Source: Collimonas silvisoli
GTDB taxonomy: Bacteria; Pseudomonadota; Gammaproteobacteria; Burkholderiales; Burkholderiaceae_D
NCBI RefSeq assembly: GCF_018305005.1
Contig: NZ_JAGQEG010000009.1
Location: forward strand, 1-64,000
Length of the DNA: 64,000 nt
Direction: 5' to 3'
The notes under the pieces were generated by a model. The model did no database searches. It saw only the letters and a list, made by a program, of their open reading frames with translations, and was not told the origin of the DNA. Position numbers and translations under genes: made by a program. Shown here piece after piece: positions 36,150 through 47,234 of the stretch (positions within the stretch are counted from its first letter, which is position 1; each line of letters starts with the position of its first letter).

Positions 36150-37778
36150 ATGTCCCAAACCATCACCGTCGACGGTTTCAACCTGACCGCGCAGCAAGTA
36201 GTCGACGTCGCCCGCGCCCCGCATCTGCCGGTGGCCCTGGCCGATTCTTCACGCGCCGCCTTGAAGGAAAGCCGCGACTATATCGAGTCCACCTGGATGC
36301 ACGACGAAGCGCCGATGATGTACAGCTTCAACACCGGCGTCGGCCTGTTGAAAGACACTCGCATCAAGGTCGAGCACATCGAGCTGTTCCAGACCCAGCT
36401 GATCAAGGCCCATTGCGCCGGCATCGGCGAACCGTTCTCGGAAGAAGTCAGCCGCGCCACCATGCTGTTGCGCGCCAACGCCTTCGCCAGCAATTATTCG
36501 GCGCCGCGGGTGGAAGTGGTGGATCGTCTGCTGGCCTTCCTGAATGCCGGCATCCATCCGATCATGCCGCAAAAGGGGTCGGTCGGTGCTTCCGGCGACT
36601 TGGCGCCGCTGTCTTATCTGGCCGCTGCGATTGCCGGTTTCGACGAAGCCGAAGTGATGTATCAGGGCCAGCGCATGAGCGCGCCGCAAGCGATTGCCAA
36701 GGCGGGTGTCGGCCCGGTCAAGTTCGATCTGAAGGCCAAGGATGCCTCGGCGCTGATCAACGGCTGTACCGCTTCGCTGGCGGTAGCGGTGCTGGTGGCG
36801 CATGATGCGCGCAATCTGCTGAGCGATGCTTGTCTGTCGCTGGGCCTGACGCTGGAGGCGATGCGCGCCGAAATGGCGGCTTTCGATCATCGCATCCAGC
36901 AAGCGCGTCCGCATGCCGGCCAGATCAAGACGGCCGCCATCATCCGTAAGCTGCTGTCGGGCTCGACCCGCACCACGCATGCAGCGCGCGCCGTGCAATT
37001 TCCGGAAGAAACCCGCCGCACCGATATTCCCTACACCGCCCGCATCCAGGATGTGTACTCGCTGCGCTGCTCGCCGCAAGTCTACGGCCCGGTGTTCGAT
37101 GCGCTCGACTATATCGACAACATCGTCGACAAGGAAATCAACTCGGCCACCGACAATCCGCTGATTTTCGACAAGGAAGGCGGCGGCTTTGAAATCATTT
37201 CCGGCGGTAATTTCCACGGCCAGTACCTGGCGCAAGCGATGGATCTGCTGGCGATGGCGATCACCGATCTGGGCAGCATCTGCGAACGCCGCGTGGCGCG
37301 TCTGATCGATCCGACCTTGTCCTGGGGCTTGCCGCGCAACCTGATGAGCGGCGTGCGCGGCGTCAATACCGGCTATCCGGTGGTGCAATGCTCGCTGAGT
37401 TCGCTGGTGATGGAAAACCGCACCCTGTGCATGCCGGGCAGCGTCGACAGCATTCCGGCCAAGGGCAACAGCGAAGACCACGTCTCGAATTCGACCTGGT
37501 GTGCGCGCAAGGCGGCGACGGTGGTGGCGAATACGCAATACATCATCGGCGTGGAGATGCTGCTGGCGGCGCAGGCCTTGACCATGACTGAAGATCTGCT
37601 GCCGGGTTTTGTGTTGGGCCAGGGTACGCAGGCGGCGTATCAGGAAATCCGCCGTCAGATTCCGGCTTGCCTGGAAGGCGATCGCTGGTTCCACAACGAT
37701 ATCGCGGTGGCGCAATCGTTTGTGGTCAGCGGTTCGGTGCGTGATGCGGTGATCAATAAGATCGGTGAATTTGCCTGA
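36150..37778 (+). CDS. Histidine/aromatic amino acid ammonia-lyase-like protein
   Basis: A 542-residue member of the HAL/PAL/TAL lyase family, which removes ammonia from histidine or an aromatic amino acid with the self-made MIO cofactor. The MIO triad Ala147-Ser148-Gly149 lies in SVGASGDLAPLS. Other core pieces are NGCTASLAV near 207, QDVYSLRCSPQ near 300 and SATDNPLIF near 333. The usual YGxNTGFG loop reads YSFNTGVG, and the substrate-selectivity Ser-His is Ala-His (LIKAHCAG), so the substrate is uncertain. It follows puuD by 115 bases and has no hut genes near it, so hutH is not assigned. Confidence 0.75.
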   Translation: MSQTITVDGFNLTAQQVVDVARAPHLPVALADSSRAALKESRDYIESTWMHDEAPMMYSFNTGVGLLKDTRIKVEHIELFQTQLIKAHCAGIGEPFSEEVSRATMLLRANAFASNYSAPRVEVVDRLLAFLNAGIHPIMPQKGSVGASGDLAPLSYLAAAIAGFDEAEVMYQGQRMSAPQAIAKAGVGPVKFDLKAKDASALINGCTASLAVAVLVAHDARNLLSDACLSLGLTLEAMRAEMAAFDHRIQQARPHAGQIKTAAIIRKLLSGSTRTTHAARAVQFPEETRRTDIPYTARIQDVYSLRCSPQVYGPVFDALDYIDNIVDKEINSATDNPLIFDKEGGGFEIISGGNFHGQYLAQAMDLLAMAITDLGSICERRVARLIDPTLSWGLPRNLMSGVRGVNTGYPVVQCSLSSLVMENRTLCMPGSVDSIPAKGNSEDHVSNSTWCARKAATVVANTQYIIGVEMLLAAQALTMTEDLLPGFVLGQGTQAAYQEIRRQIPACLEGDRWFHNDIAVAQSFVVSGSVRDAVINKIGEFA

Positions 37779-37795
37779 TTCAAGCATCCGGAAGT

Positions 37796-37830
37796 AAAAA
37801 AGGAGCCACAAATTGCGGCTCCTTTTTTTA
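37796..37830. terminator. Terminator after the ammonia-lyase gene
   Basis: AAAAAAGGAGCC pairs with GGCTCCTTTTTT around a 9-base loop, with runs on both sides. It serves both the lyase and the convergent tautomerase gene. Confidence 0.88.
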
Positions 37831-37850
37831 TGCGGCAGCGCTTTACAAAC

Positions 37851-38033
37851 TCAGTCTGACCACAGCTTGCCGGCGGTAGCCCAGTCTTCGCGTTTGACTT
37901 CCTGAATGATGATATCCACCGATTCCGGTCCGCATTCCAATGTCTTGCAGGTGACTTCGGTGATGGCTTTGACGAAAGCGCGCTTTTGCTCGACGCTGCG
38001 GCCTTCAAACAGTTGTACGTTAAAAGTCGGCAT
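37851..38033 (-). CDS. 4-oxalocrotonate tautomerase family protein
   Basis: A 60-residue subunit starting MPTFNVQLFEGRS at 38033. The catalytic Pro is residue 2 of the gene product and becomes the N-terminus after Met removal. A CGPESVDIIIQEV stretch near 38-50 fits small tautomerases. The longer upstream reading is rejected because Pro must be at the N-terminus. It lies 20 bases downstream of the class II aldolase gene, so they are co-transcribed. Its substrate is unknown. Confidence 0.85.
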   Translation of the reverse strand: MPTFNVQLFEGRSVEQKRAFVKAITEVTCKTLECGPESVDIIIQEVKREDWATAGKLWSD

Positions 38034-38053
38034 GAAAGTCCTTTCGGGGGGGA

Positions 38054-38815
38054 TCAGTGCTGGTAGCCGGGATCGATGGCATCCAGTTTGCGCAGCAGGG
38101 CAGGCCATTCCAGCACACCCTCCGGACTGCCGTCGCCCAGTAGCTGGTCGCGGGTTTTACGGCAGATTGCCTGCGACGGCAAAGTCAGCCGGCCGCCGCC
38201 GGAGTTGAGCTTGAGTTGTATCTCGCAAGCTTTGTCCAGGGTATCCATCAACACGTAGGCTTCGGCGACGGTGCGGCCGCAGATCAGGCTGCCATGATTA
38301 CGCAACAGCATGGCGGGCAGTTGCCCGAGTTTTTCGACCATGCGGTTTTGCTCGTTGACGCTGAGAGCCAACCCCTCATAGTCATGGTAGGCAATCTGTT
38401 CATAGAAACGCAGCGCGTGCTGCGAAATCGGCAGCAAGCCGTCAGCTTGAATGCCGATCGCCACGGCATGGGTATTGTGCAAGTGCATGACGCACACCGC
38501 GTCCGCTCTTGCCGCATGGATCGCGCCATGGATGGCAAAACCGCTGACGTTCACTTGATAAGGAGAATCGCCGACGATACGTCCCTGGCCATCGATCTTG
38601 ACCAGGTTGGATGCGCAGACTTCATCGAAACGATAGCCAAACGGGTTCAGTAGAAAATGCCCTGGCTCATCGGGTACCGAGGCGGAGATGTGGGTGTATA
38701 TCAGGTCATCCCAGTGCTTCAAGGCACACAAGCGATAGCAGGCCGCCAGATCCTGGCGGACCTGCCATTCGGCCTGGCTGATTGCGGCCGGGCGGCCGCT
38801 AGAGGATAAGCTCAT
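38054..38815 (-). CDS. Class II aldolase/adducin family protein
   Basis: A 253-residue zinc-dependent aldolase-like protein. The metal-binding HLHNTH lies near residue 103, a third ligand is likely in LLRNHGSLICG near 165, and AYVLMDTLDKACEIQ near 180 is typical of the fuculose-phosphate aldolase/adducin fold. It belongs to the non-phosphorylated-substrate branch, whose members often have unknown reactions. It shares a transcript with the tautomerase at 37851. Its link to purine breakdown is positional only. Confidence 0.8.
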   Translation of the reverse strand: MSLSSSGRPAAISQAEWQVRQDLAACYRLCALKHWDDLIYTHISASVPDEPGHFLLNPFGYRFDEVCASNLVKIDGQGRIVGDSPYQVNVSGFAIHGAIHAARADAVCVMHLHNTHAVAIGIQADGLLPISQHALRFYEQIAYHDYEGLALSVNEQNRMVEKLGQLPAMLLRNHGSLICGRTVAEAYVLMDTLDKACEIQLKLNSGGGRLTLPSQAICRKTRDQLLGDGSPEGVLEWPALLRKLDAIDPGYQH

Positions 38816-38923
38816 GATGTCTGCGTCAAAGCTGCGGTTGCAAATATCGGATGATACAGGAGCGTGTCGGCGGTGCGCTCCTGTATTGCAGCGTTTGTTT
38901 CGCAGTATTTGCTGCTGCTTAGC

Positions 38924-39808
38924 CTAGAAGTGGTATTCGGCGCGGATCATCGGCGTCTTGGCCAGGGAACCTGGGACATTATGCGGATTGCCGAACTTGT
39001 TTCTCCAGTATTGATATTCCAGGCCGACTTTGAAAGTGTTTTTACCCATGCCCAGCTGCGTGCCGAGGTCGTACATGACCTGTCCGTCGAAATTGACTTC
39101 CGGCGAAGTGGGGCCGCCGAATTCATTTTTGCCCTTGGCGCCGATCCAGTTCACATAACCCTCGAATGAAAAAGCGGAAGAGGCGATCGGGATGCCCCAT
39201 GCCATGTTCAGCATCGGATGCGTATCGTAGCGATAGCGGCTGCTGACGCCTATCGGCTCATTGCTTTCAAATAGTGCAAACAGACTGATGTTGAGGAAGC
39301 CCGGTACGTCCATCATCAGCGTCGGGCCTACTACCAGCATGCGTTTTTTCGATGCGTAGCTTTTGTCGTTCTTTGTGTTCCAGTCGAAACCGCCAGTGAA
39401 GCCGAAGCCTCGGATGGGGCCGTATTTAAAATCCTTTCCCGCGATCTTGCCGATGTCGAGCGTGTGGCGATAGACGACATACGCTTCTTGCGCATCATCG
39501 TCCTTGTGATCGGACATCAGCAGGTCGACGTTCAGGTAGTTGCTGCCGTACTTGTAACCGCTGGCATGGGTGAAATTGATGATGTTTTTGGTGAGGTCCT
39601 GATTGTTGTACGGCTCGGCGAACTTGGTGCCATAGCGGTAGCCGATGGAATTGTCGCTCCAGTCGGCAGCCTTTGCCGGTTGCATGGCAGTCAGCGCAGA
39701 CAGCGCAAGCAGGCTGCCAGACATGCCTGCGACTATTGCCTTTTTACGAATGTGGTTTGCGGTTGCGGCCGCGGATGATTTGCGGGAAGTCTGGCGGGTT
39801 TGCTGCAT
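38924..39808 (-). CDS. Tsx/OmpK-like outer membrane nucleoside channel
   Basis: A 294-residue outer membrane beta-barrel. An N-terminal basic stretch precedes the signal (LLALSALTAMQPAKA), so the true start may be the Met near residue 29. The mature part begins ADWSDNSIGYRYGTKFAEPYNNQ, the Tsx/OmpK pattern, and ends in Phe (IRAEYHF), as required for barrel insertion. It resembles the nucleoside-specific channel family. Location in the purine cluster supports uptake of nucleosides or purines. Confidence 0.75.
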   Translation of the reverse strand: MQQTRQTSRKSSAAATANHIRKKAIVAGMSGSLLALSALTAMQPAKAADWSDNSIGYRYGTKFAEPYNNQDLTKNIINFTHASGYKYGSNYLNVDLLMSDHKDDDAQEAYVVYRHTLDIGKIAGKDFKYGPIRGFGFTGGFDWNTKNDKSYASKKRMLVVGPTLMMDVPGFLNISLFALFESNEPIGVSSRYRYDTHPMLNMAWGIPIASSAFSFEGYVNWIGAKGKNEFGGPTSPEVNFDGQVMYDLGTQLGMGKNTFKVGLEYQYWRNKFGNPHNVPGSLAKTPMIRAEYHF

Positions 39809-39897
39809 GGTGTCGTCTCCGTTTTATGCGTAATTCCATCTTTTTTATATGATGGATGGTGAATCCGTGGAACCGCCACGGCGGTAAAAAAAACGTT

Positions 39898-40857
39898 TTA
39901 TGCCGGGAATGGATGCGTGGCGCGCCAGTGATCGGCGATATCGATGCGGCGGGTTATCCACACTTGGCCGTGGCTCTGCACATAATCCAGGAAGCGGGCC
40001 AGTGCGGCAGCCCGTCCGGGACGGCCGACCAGGCGGCAATGCAAGCCGATCGACAACATTTTCGGTTGGTTCAGGCCATGCGGATCGCCTTCGCGATACA
40101 GCACATCGAAAGCGTCTTTCAGGTAATCGAAGAATTGGGTGCCTGAATTGAAGCCTTGCATGGCGGCGAAGCGCATGTCGTTGGTATCCAGCGTGTAAGG
40201 CACGATCAGCTGTGGCTTGACCAGTGTCTCGCCATTGCTGCCGCTGACTTTGACCTGTTCCCAGAACGGCAGGTCATCGCCGTAATGGTCGGCGTCGTAG
40301 CTGAAGCCGCCATGCTCCAGCACCAGCCTGCGCGTATTCGGCGAATCGCGGCCGGTATACCAGCCGAGCGGGGCGCTGCCGGTCAGTTGTTTGATGATGG
40401 CGACGGCTTCGGCGATATGCGCCCGTTCGGTGGCTTCGTCGATATTCTGGTAGCTGATCCAGCGCAAGCCGTGGCAGGCGATTTCGTGTCCAAGTTCTTG
40501 AAAAGCAGCGGTCGCTTCCGGGTTGCGTTGTAGCGCTCGCGCAACGCCGAACACGGTCAGAGGCAGGCGGCGCTCTTCAAACATGCGCAGCAAACGCCAG
40601 ACGCCGGCACGCGAACCGTATTCGTACAATGACTCCATGCTCATGTGCCGCGCAGGAAAGCTCTGGGCGCCGATGATCTCGGACAAGAAGGTTTCCGAGC
40701 CGGCGTCGCCGTCCAGCACGCAGTTTTCGCTGCCTTCTTCATAATTGAGGACGAACTGCAGGGCAATCCGGGCCCGGTTCGGCCATTGCGGGTGCGGCGG
40801 AGTGCGGCCGTAGCCGGTCAGGTCGCGTGGATAGTTGGGATCGGTATTGATTGTCAT
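39898..40857 (-). CDS. puuE: Allantoinase, polysaccharide-deacetylase type
   Basis: Hydrolyses allantoin to allantoate. The 319-residue protein is the metal-independent PuuE type. It begins NYPRDLTGYGRTPPHPQWP, has NYEEGSENCVLDGD near residue 40, and retains the NodB fold (GHEIACHGLRW near 127, then TGRDSPNTRRLV near 168). It connects UraD (fused gene at 29903) to the allantoate amidohydrolase domain. It is divergent from the 5-hydroxyisourate hydrolase gene. Confidence 0.93.
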   Translation of the reverse strand: MTINTDPNYPRDLTGYGRTPPHPQWPNRARIALQFVLNYEEGSENCVLDGDAGSETFLSEIIGAQSFPARHMSMESLYEYGSRAGVWRLLRMFEERRLPLTVFGVARALQRNPEATAAFQELGHEIACHGLRWISYQNIDEATERAHIAEAVAIIKQLTGSAPLGWYTGRDSPNTRRLVLEHGGFSYDADHYGDDLPFWEQVKVSGSNGETLVKPQLIVPYTLDTNDMRFAAMQGFNSGTQFFDYLKDAFDVLYREGDPHGLNQPKMLSIGLHCRLVGRPGRAAALARFLDYVQSHGQVWITRRIDIADHWRATHPFPA

Positions 40858-40914
40858 TGCTTGGCCTGGAGAGTTGGTTTGGTTTTTTGGATTATGTGCG
40901 CTGCAGCCATGATT

Positions 40915-40936
40915 AATATATGCCGGATAGTATATT
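40915..40936. promoter_or_regulatory. Palindrome between puuE and the HIU hydrolase gene
   Basis: AATATA (40915) and TATATT (40931) are separated by 10 bases in the 146-base divergent spacer. It is a candidate site for one of the LysR regulators. The short arms make this weak. Confidence 0.35.
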
Positions 40937-41003
40937 GAGCTAGACCCTGCGGTATATCATTTGATCGATACTGGTTTTCAACTAATCGATATAGGGAAAT
41001 GTC

Positions 41004-41357
41004 ATGGGAAAGTTAAGTACGCATGTTCTGGATATCACCCAGGGTAAGCCGGGTGTTGATGTCAAAATTGCACTGTACGCAATCAGCGCCACTGGCCGCA
41101 AGCTGTTAAAGAACGCAACGACCAATCAGGATGGCCGGGTTGACGTGCCTTTGCTGCAGGGCGAAGAAATGCAGGTTGGACAATATGAGCTGGTGTTTTC
41201 GGCCGGCGACTATTTCGCTGCGCAAGGAATTGATCTGCCAAGTCCGCGTTTTGTTGATCGCGTCACGCTGGCTTTCGGCATTGCCCATGCCGATCAAAAC
41301 TATCACGTGCCGCTGGTGGTGTCGCCCTGGTCCTACTCGACCTATCGCGGCAGTTAA
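41004..41357 (+). CDS. uraH: 5-hydroxyisourate hydrolase
   Basis: Hydrolyses 5-hydroxyisourate to OHCU, the second step of urate breakdown. The 117-residue transthyretin-like protein has the N-terminal LSTHVLDITQGKPG (catalytic His near residue 6), a middle Arg, and the signature C-terminal YRGS. It pairs with the PuuD product and the UraD domain of the fused protein. Confidence 0.96.
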   Translation: MGKLSTHVLDITQGKPGVDVKIALYAISATGRKLLKNATTNQDGRVDVPLLQGEEMQVGQYELVFSAGDYFAAQGIDLPSPRFVDRVTLAFGIAHADQNYHVPLVVSPWSYSTYRGS

Positions 41358-41759
41358 GCAACTTTCTTGCCAGTGGGCGGCATGCGCGGTTCCGGCAGCC
41401 GGCTGGCGTCGACGATAGCGGATCGGCAAACTCTCTCCTTTGCCGGCTATCGTCAAATAACCACATCCGCAAGATCGATACGCCTTCCCATCCTGTTTGT
41501 GCTAAACTATATCTCAACATTTTTTGATCGGTAGCAGGATCGGCTCCAGTAGTTGTAGCGCCGGTCAGATTAAAATTGAAGAACAAGCGGCACAGCGTCA
41601 CCCGTCTTATTCAAGCCTTATTGTCCCCGCCCTCATTAATCCTCCTCTAACGGGCGCTGGACAGCAGTATCAACAGCTTTCTCTTTGACCAGGCCCAGCC
41701 TGCCGTTGAACATAAGCTCTGCGAAATTTTTAATAAAATTTAAATAAACTACGTCGTAC
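41358..41759. other. Spacer between uraH and scpB
   Basis: A 402-base spacer with no supported gene. The last 50 bases before scpB are AT-rich (TTTTTAATAAAATTTAAATAAAC) and probably carry its promoter, but no clear -35/-10 pair can be fixed. Confidence 0.5.
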
Positions 41760-42725
41760 ATGAATATTATTGAGGCCAAGAAAGTCCTCGAAACTGCATT
41801 GCTCTGTGCTCACGAGCCGTTGTCGCTTAACGACTTGAAAAAGCTGTATGCGGTGGGTGGTGAAGACGACGGCGAAATCAATGCAGATACGATCAAGTCT
41901 ATGCTGGAGGAGTTGCGTAGCGACTGGGCCGACAAGGGTATTGAGGTAGTTGCCCTGTCGACCGGATGGCGCTTCCAAAGCCGTCCCGAGATGAAGATTT
42001 ATCTGGAACGCCTGAATCCGGAAAAACCGCCGAAATACTCGCGTGCAACGATGGAAACGTTGGCAATTATTGCTTACCGTCAACCGGTGACCCGTGGCGA
42101 CATCGAGGAAATTCGTGGCGTAACAGTCAATTCGCAAACCGTAAAAATGCTTGAAGAGCGCGGCTGGATCGAGGCCATCGGGCATCGCGACGTGCCAGGA
42201 CGCCCGGCATTGTTTGCCACCACCAAGCAGTTTCTGGATGATCTCGGCCTGACATCGCTGGATCAACTGCCGCCGCTGCAGCAAGTTGCTAGAAACGACA
42301 TGCAGGAAGGCAATTTGCTTGAATTGCAGGCATTGGAAGCGGATCTGGAGGCAAGTATCGAAGCCAGGGCGGTATTGGAAGCTGCCGCGGTGCAGGAAGC
42401 GCACGCAGTGATCGTCGAGCAGCAATCGGAGCCGCTTGGTCAAAACGAGCAAGATCACGTTGAGCCGGATCACATTGAGCGGGATCACGTCGCCGTCGAT
42501 GTGGAACAGATAGCAGAAGCAGAGCCAGTTGCAGAAGATGCACTTGATCATGCATCAGAAATTACGAAGGAAAATGCGATGGAAGCGAATGAGGAAGTAG
42601 TTGCTCATTCGCAAGTAGAGCCAGTTGCATCGAATGAAACCCACACCAACGACCACGCGTCCGAATCGGATGATGAAGCTACGCCAGGTCGGCATAACCA
42701 ACACCTGAATAATGAACCCACCTAG
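41760..42725 (+). CDS. scpB: Segregation and condensation protein B
   Basis: Partner of ScpA in the SMC condensin. Of 321 residues the first about 190 form the winged-helix pair, with [18 protein letters not shown] near 12-29, [21 protein letters not shown] (split near 90-110) and [15 protein letters not shown] near 122. Residues 200-321 are an acidic tail rich in Glu, His and Asp with [12 protein letters not shown] repeats, unlike short ScpB proteins. Its 3' end overlaps rluB by 14 bases. Confidence 0.93.
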   Translation: MNIIEAKKVLETALLCAHEPLSLNDLKKLYAVGGEDDGEINADTIKSMLEELRSDWADKGIEVVALSTGWRFQSRPEMKIYLERLNPEKPPKYSRATMETLAIIAYRQPVTRGDIEEIRGVTVNSQTVKMLEERGWIEAIGHRDVPGRPALFATTKQFLDDLGLTSLDQLPPLQQVARNDMQEGNLLELQALEADLEASIEARAVLEAAAVQEAHAVIVEQQSEPLGQNEQDHVEPDHIERDHVAVDVEQIAEAEPVAEDALDHASEITKENAMEANEEVVAHSQVEPVASNETHTNDHASESDDEATPGRHNQHLNNEPT

Positions 42726-44718
42726 TTCCAATGATGCACCGGTCGTCGACCTGACCGCCACAACTGAACCGAAGCCAGCTAAAAAGCCTAGAGCGCGCAA
42801 GGTTGCGACGGTCGCGGCTGATGCGCCTGCCGTGGCAGATACTCATGCAACGGAAGCTGCTGCTGAACCAGTCAAACCTGTCCGTCGCGCGCCGCGCAAG
42901 AAAGTAGTTGCTGCGGCCGATGAAAATGCTACTGCTGCGGAAGTCGTCAATGTCGCCGCAGAAGCGGTGGCGCCGGCCAAGCCCAAGGCTGGGCCAAGAA
43001 AGAAGATTCAGGCAGCGGTTGAGCCGATTGTTCCTGCTGTCGTCGAGTTTGTTGCAGACGTGGCGCCGGCAGCGGCGGCCCCAGTTGTGAATATTGCGAA
43101 CCAGGATAATGTGAATCAAGAAGCGCCGGCCAGAGAGCGGCCGGCCAAACGCGGCGTACGCGGTCCGCGTGCATTACGCAGCAATCGCGCCGCGCAACGC
43201 GCGCAAGAGTCGTCGGCTGCGGCCGGCTCCGCTGCTGAAGCGAGTAACGCCATGGTTGCAGCAGCAGGTCTGCCAGCCGCGGCGCAAGATGCTGAGAATC
43301 AGGCTGGCGCCATTGCCGCAGGCGAACAGCGCCAGCCGCGCGGCGATCGTAATAATGGCAACAATAGTAACAATCGCAACGGCGAGCGCAATTCGCGCGA
43401 TCGCCAGCAAAAAGGCAAGAAGCCGCAAACGCAGAATGGCAAGCCGGCGCAGCGCGGCGGCAAACCGGGTTCGCGTGCCGGTGACGCCGATGAAGTGTTC
43501 TCGTTCGTCACCTCCGAATCGTTCGACGCCCTGGTCACGGCGGAAGATGCCGGCGGTCGGCAGGCGCAAAAAAATGTGCGGCGCGATCTCACTGCTGAAG
43601 ACGATGCACCAAAATTGCACAAGGTGTTGGCGGATGTCGGCCTCGGTTCGCGCCGCGATATGGAAGAGCTGATTATCGCCGGCCGGGTTTCGGTCAACGG
43701 CGAGCCGGCCCACATCGGCCAGCGTATCTTGCCAACCGATCAAGTTCGCATTAACGGCAAGCTGCTGCAACGTAAAGTCAGCAAGCGTCCGCCACGCGTA
43801 TTGGTTTATCACAAGCCTGCCGGCGAAATCGTCAGCCACAATGACCCGGACGGTCGGCCATCGGTGTTTGACCGTTTGCCGAATATGAAGGCGGCCAAAT
43901 GGCTGGCGGTCGGGCGTCTCGATTTCAACACCGAAGGCTTGTTGTTGTTTACCACCTCCGGCGACCTGGCTAACCGCCTGATGCATCCGCGCTACGGCAT
44001 CGACCGCGAGTACGCAGTGCGTACCTTGGGCGAGCTGGAGCAGGGCATGCGCCAGAAATTGCTGGCCGGCGTCGAGCTGGAAGACGGCGTTGCGCAATTC
44101 TCTAAAATTGCCGACGGCGGCGGCGAAGGTATCAATAAGTGGTATCGCGTTACCATCGGCGAAGGCCGTAATCGTGAAGTGCGCCGTATGTTCGAAGCCA
44201 TCGGCCTGACCGTATCGCGCCTGATTCGTACCCGTTACGGCGCCATGACGCTGCCGCGCGGTTTGAAGCGCGGTCGTTGGGAAGAGCTGGATGAAAATGC
44301 CGTGCGCGACATGATGGCGGCGCATGGCCTGGAAAAACCTGTTGGCCAGAACGCCGGCGGCGGTAAAGGGCAGGGGCGTCCTGAATTCAACAAGGATCGC
44401 CAGCCGAACGGCAACCGCGCCACCAGTTTCCCGCAGGGGCCAGGCGTTTATCGTGATCCTGGATTCGGCCAGTCGCGCGGCAATCAAGGGCGTGGCGGCC
44501 AAGGCCGGCCGCAAGGCGGAGGCAATGCTCCGGCGCGTAGCCGCCAACCCGATCCTTTGCAAACGGCGCTGGGTTTTCCTGATGCTGGACAGCAACGGCG
44601 AAATGGCGGCGGCAACGGCTTCGCCCGTCCGGCACGGCCCAACAAGTCGGCGGCTGGTGGTCAACATGGCGGCCAGCACGGCGGGCAGGGAATGCCGCGC
44701 CGTCGTCCGCGCGGCTAA
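42712..44718 (+). CDS. rluB: 23S rRNA pseudouridine synthase RluB-like
   Basis: Makes pseudouridine 2605 in 23S rRNA. The 668-residue protein is more than twice the size of E. coli RluB. Residues 1-295 are a low-complexity Ala/Pro/Lys then Asn/Arg-rich extension. An S4 domain follows near 298-345 ([15 protein letters not shown]), then the catalytic domain with [13 protein letters not shown] near 400 (Asp nucleophile). A Gly/Gln/Arg-rich tail spans about 545-668. The ATG lies inside the scpB end, so translation is coupled. The long disordered tails are typical of this family in Burkholderiales, but the function is unknown. Confidence 0.9.
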   Translation: MNPPSSNDAPVVDLTATTEPKPAKKPRARKVATVAADAPAVADTHATEAAAEPVKPVRRAPRKKVVAAADENATAAEVVNVAAEAVAPAKPKAGPRKKIQAAVEPIVPAVVEFVADVAPAAAAPVVNIANQDNVNQEAPARERPAKRGVRGPRALRSNRAAQRAQESSAAAGSAAEASNAMVAAAGLPAAAQDAENQAGAIAAGEQRQPRGDRNNGNNSNNRNGERNSRDRQQKGKKPQTQNGKPAQRGGKPGSRAGDADEVFSFVTSESFDALVTAEDAGGRQAQKNVRRDLTAEDDAPKLHKVLADVGLGSRRDMEELIIAGRVSVNGEPAHIGQRILPTDQVRINGKLLQRKVSKRPPRVLVYHKPAGEIVSHNDPDGRPSVFDRLPNMKAAKWLAVGRLDFNTEGLLLFTTSGDLANRLMHPRYGIDREYAVRTLGELEQGMRQKLLAGVELEDGVAQFSKIADGGGEGINKWYRVTIGEGRNREVRRMFEAIGLTVSRLIRTRYGAMTLPRGLKRGRWEELDENAVRDMMAAHGLEKPVGQNAGGGKGQGRPEFNKDRQPNGNRATSFPQGPGVYRDPGFGQSRGNQGRGGQGRPQGGGNAPARSRQPDPLQTALGFPDAGQQRRNGGGNGFARPARPNKSAAGGQHGGQHGGQGMPRRRPRG

Positions 44719-44873
44719 ATAGATGTTAACCATGGCGCCGTAGGGTGCTATGGATCGCGGCATGGCAGCAACCGCCGCGAATAGATGTGGATGTATAGCC
44801 TGGAGAGTGTTGCAATATTGATCAATTCGCGGTCGCGGGACAGTGAATTGTCAGGAAATGCAAATTTCCTGCA

Positions 44874-44902
44874 TTGCGATACATAGCCTAATCGTTTATA
44901 AT
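44874..44902 (+). promoter_or_regulatory. Sigma70 promoter for rimP-nusA-infB
   Basis: TTGCGA (44874) and perfect TATAAT (44897) with a 17-base spacer. No other good promoter lies between it and rimP, so it is the likely start of the operon, giving a leader of about 220 bases. Confidence 0.75.
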
Positions 44903-44957
44903 TTACAAGTTAACAGAAGTCATTAATCGGATTTAACTTCGACGGATTTAATTTCGA

Positions 44958-44992
44958 GAATTAAATTGAACAAAATAAATTCAATTTAATTC
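44958..44992 (+). other. Perfect 13-bp AT-rich hairpin in the rimP leader
   Basis: GAATTAAATTGAA (44958-44970) and TTCAATTTAATTC (44980-44992) are exact complements around a 9-base loop. It lies between the promoter and the leader terminator. Confidence 0.7.
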
Positions 44993-45038
44993 GCAGCCGA
45001 TCTCGTGGAAACTGCTTGAAATGACAAACGATAAGAAG

Positions 45039-45063
45039 ATGGGCAGATGCCCATTTTTTTTTT
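45039..45063 (+). terminator. Intrinsic terminator in the rimP leader (possible attenuator)
   Basis: ATGGGC and GCCCAT close an AGAT loop and run straight into about ten T residues. It sits 70 bases upstream of rimP and downstream of its promoter. Confidence 0.75.
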
Positions 45064-45133
45064 GCTTTTCGTTTTCAACCGGTTTTAAATTGCGAGATGC
45101 GTGGGACGTGCAGATATTTATTGGGGAGTTGCT

Positions 45134-47175
<2,042 letters not shown>

Positions 47176-47234
47176 TCCAGTGATCCGAGAGGTTCCGATA
47201 TCGTCTGCCGCGCCACATAGAAAAAGAGGACTGA

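Larger units (their letters stand above)
44719..45133. other. Leader region of the rimP-nusA-infB operon
   Basis: A 415-base stretch with no gene. It contains a strong promoter (44874-44902), a perfect 13-bp hairpin (44958-44992) and an intrinsic terminator (45039-45063) before rimP. The arrangement is that of an attenuated leader. Confidence 0.65.

Noticed and set aside
36150-37778. Naming the lyase hutH
   Set aside because: Two motifs that set substrate choice differ and no hut genes are nearby, so a family-level name is safer.
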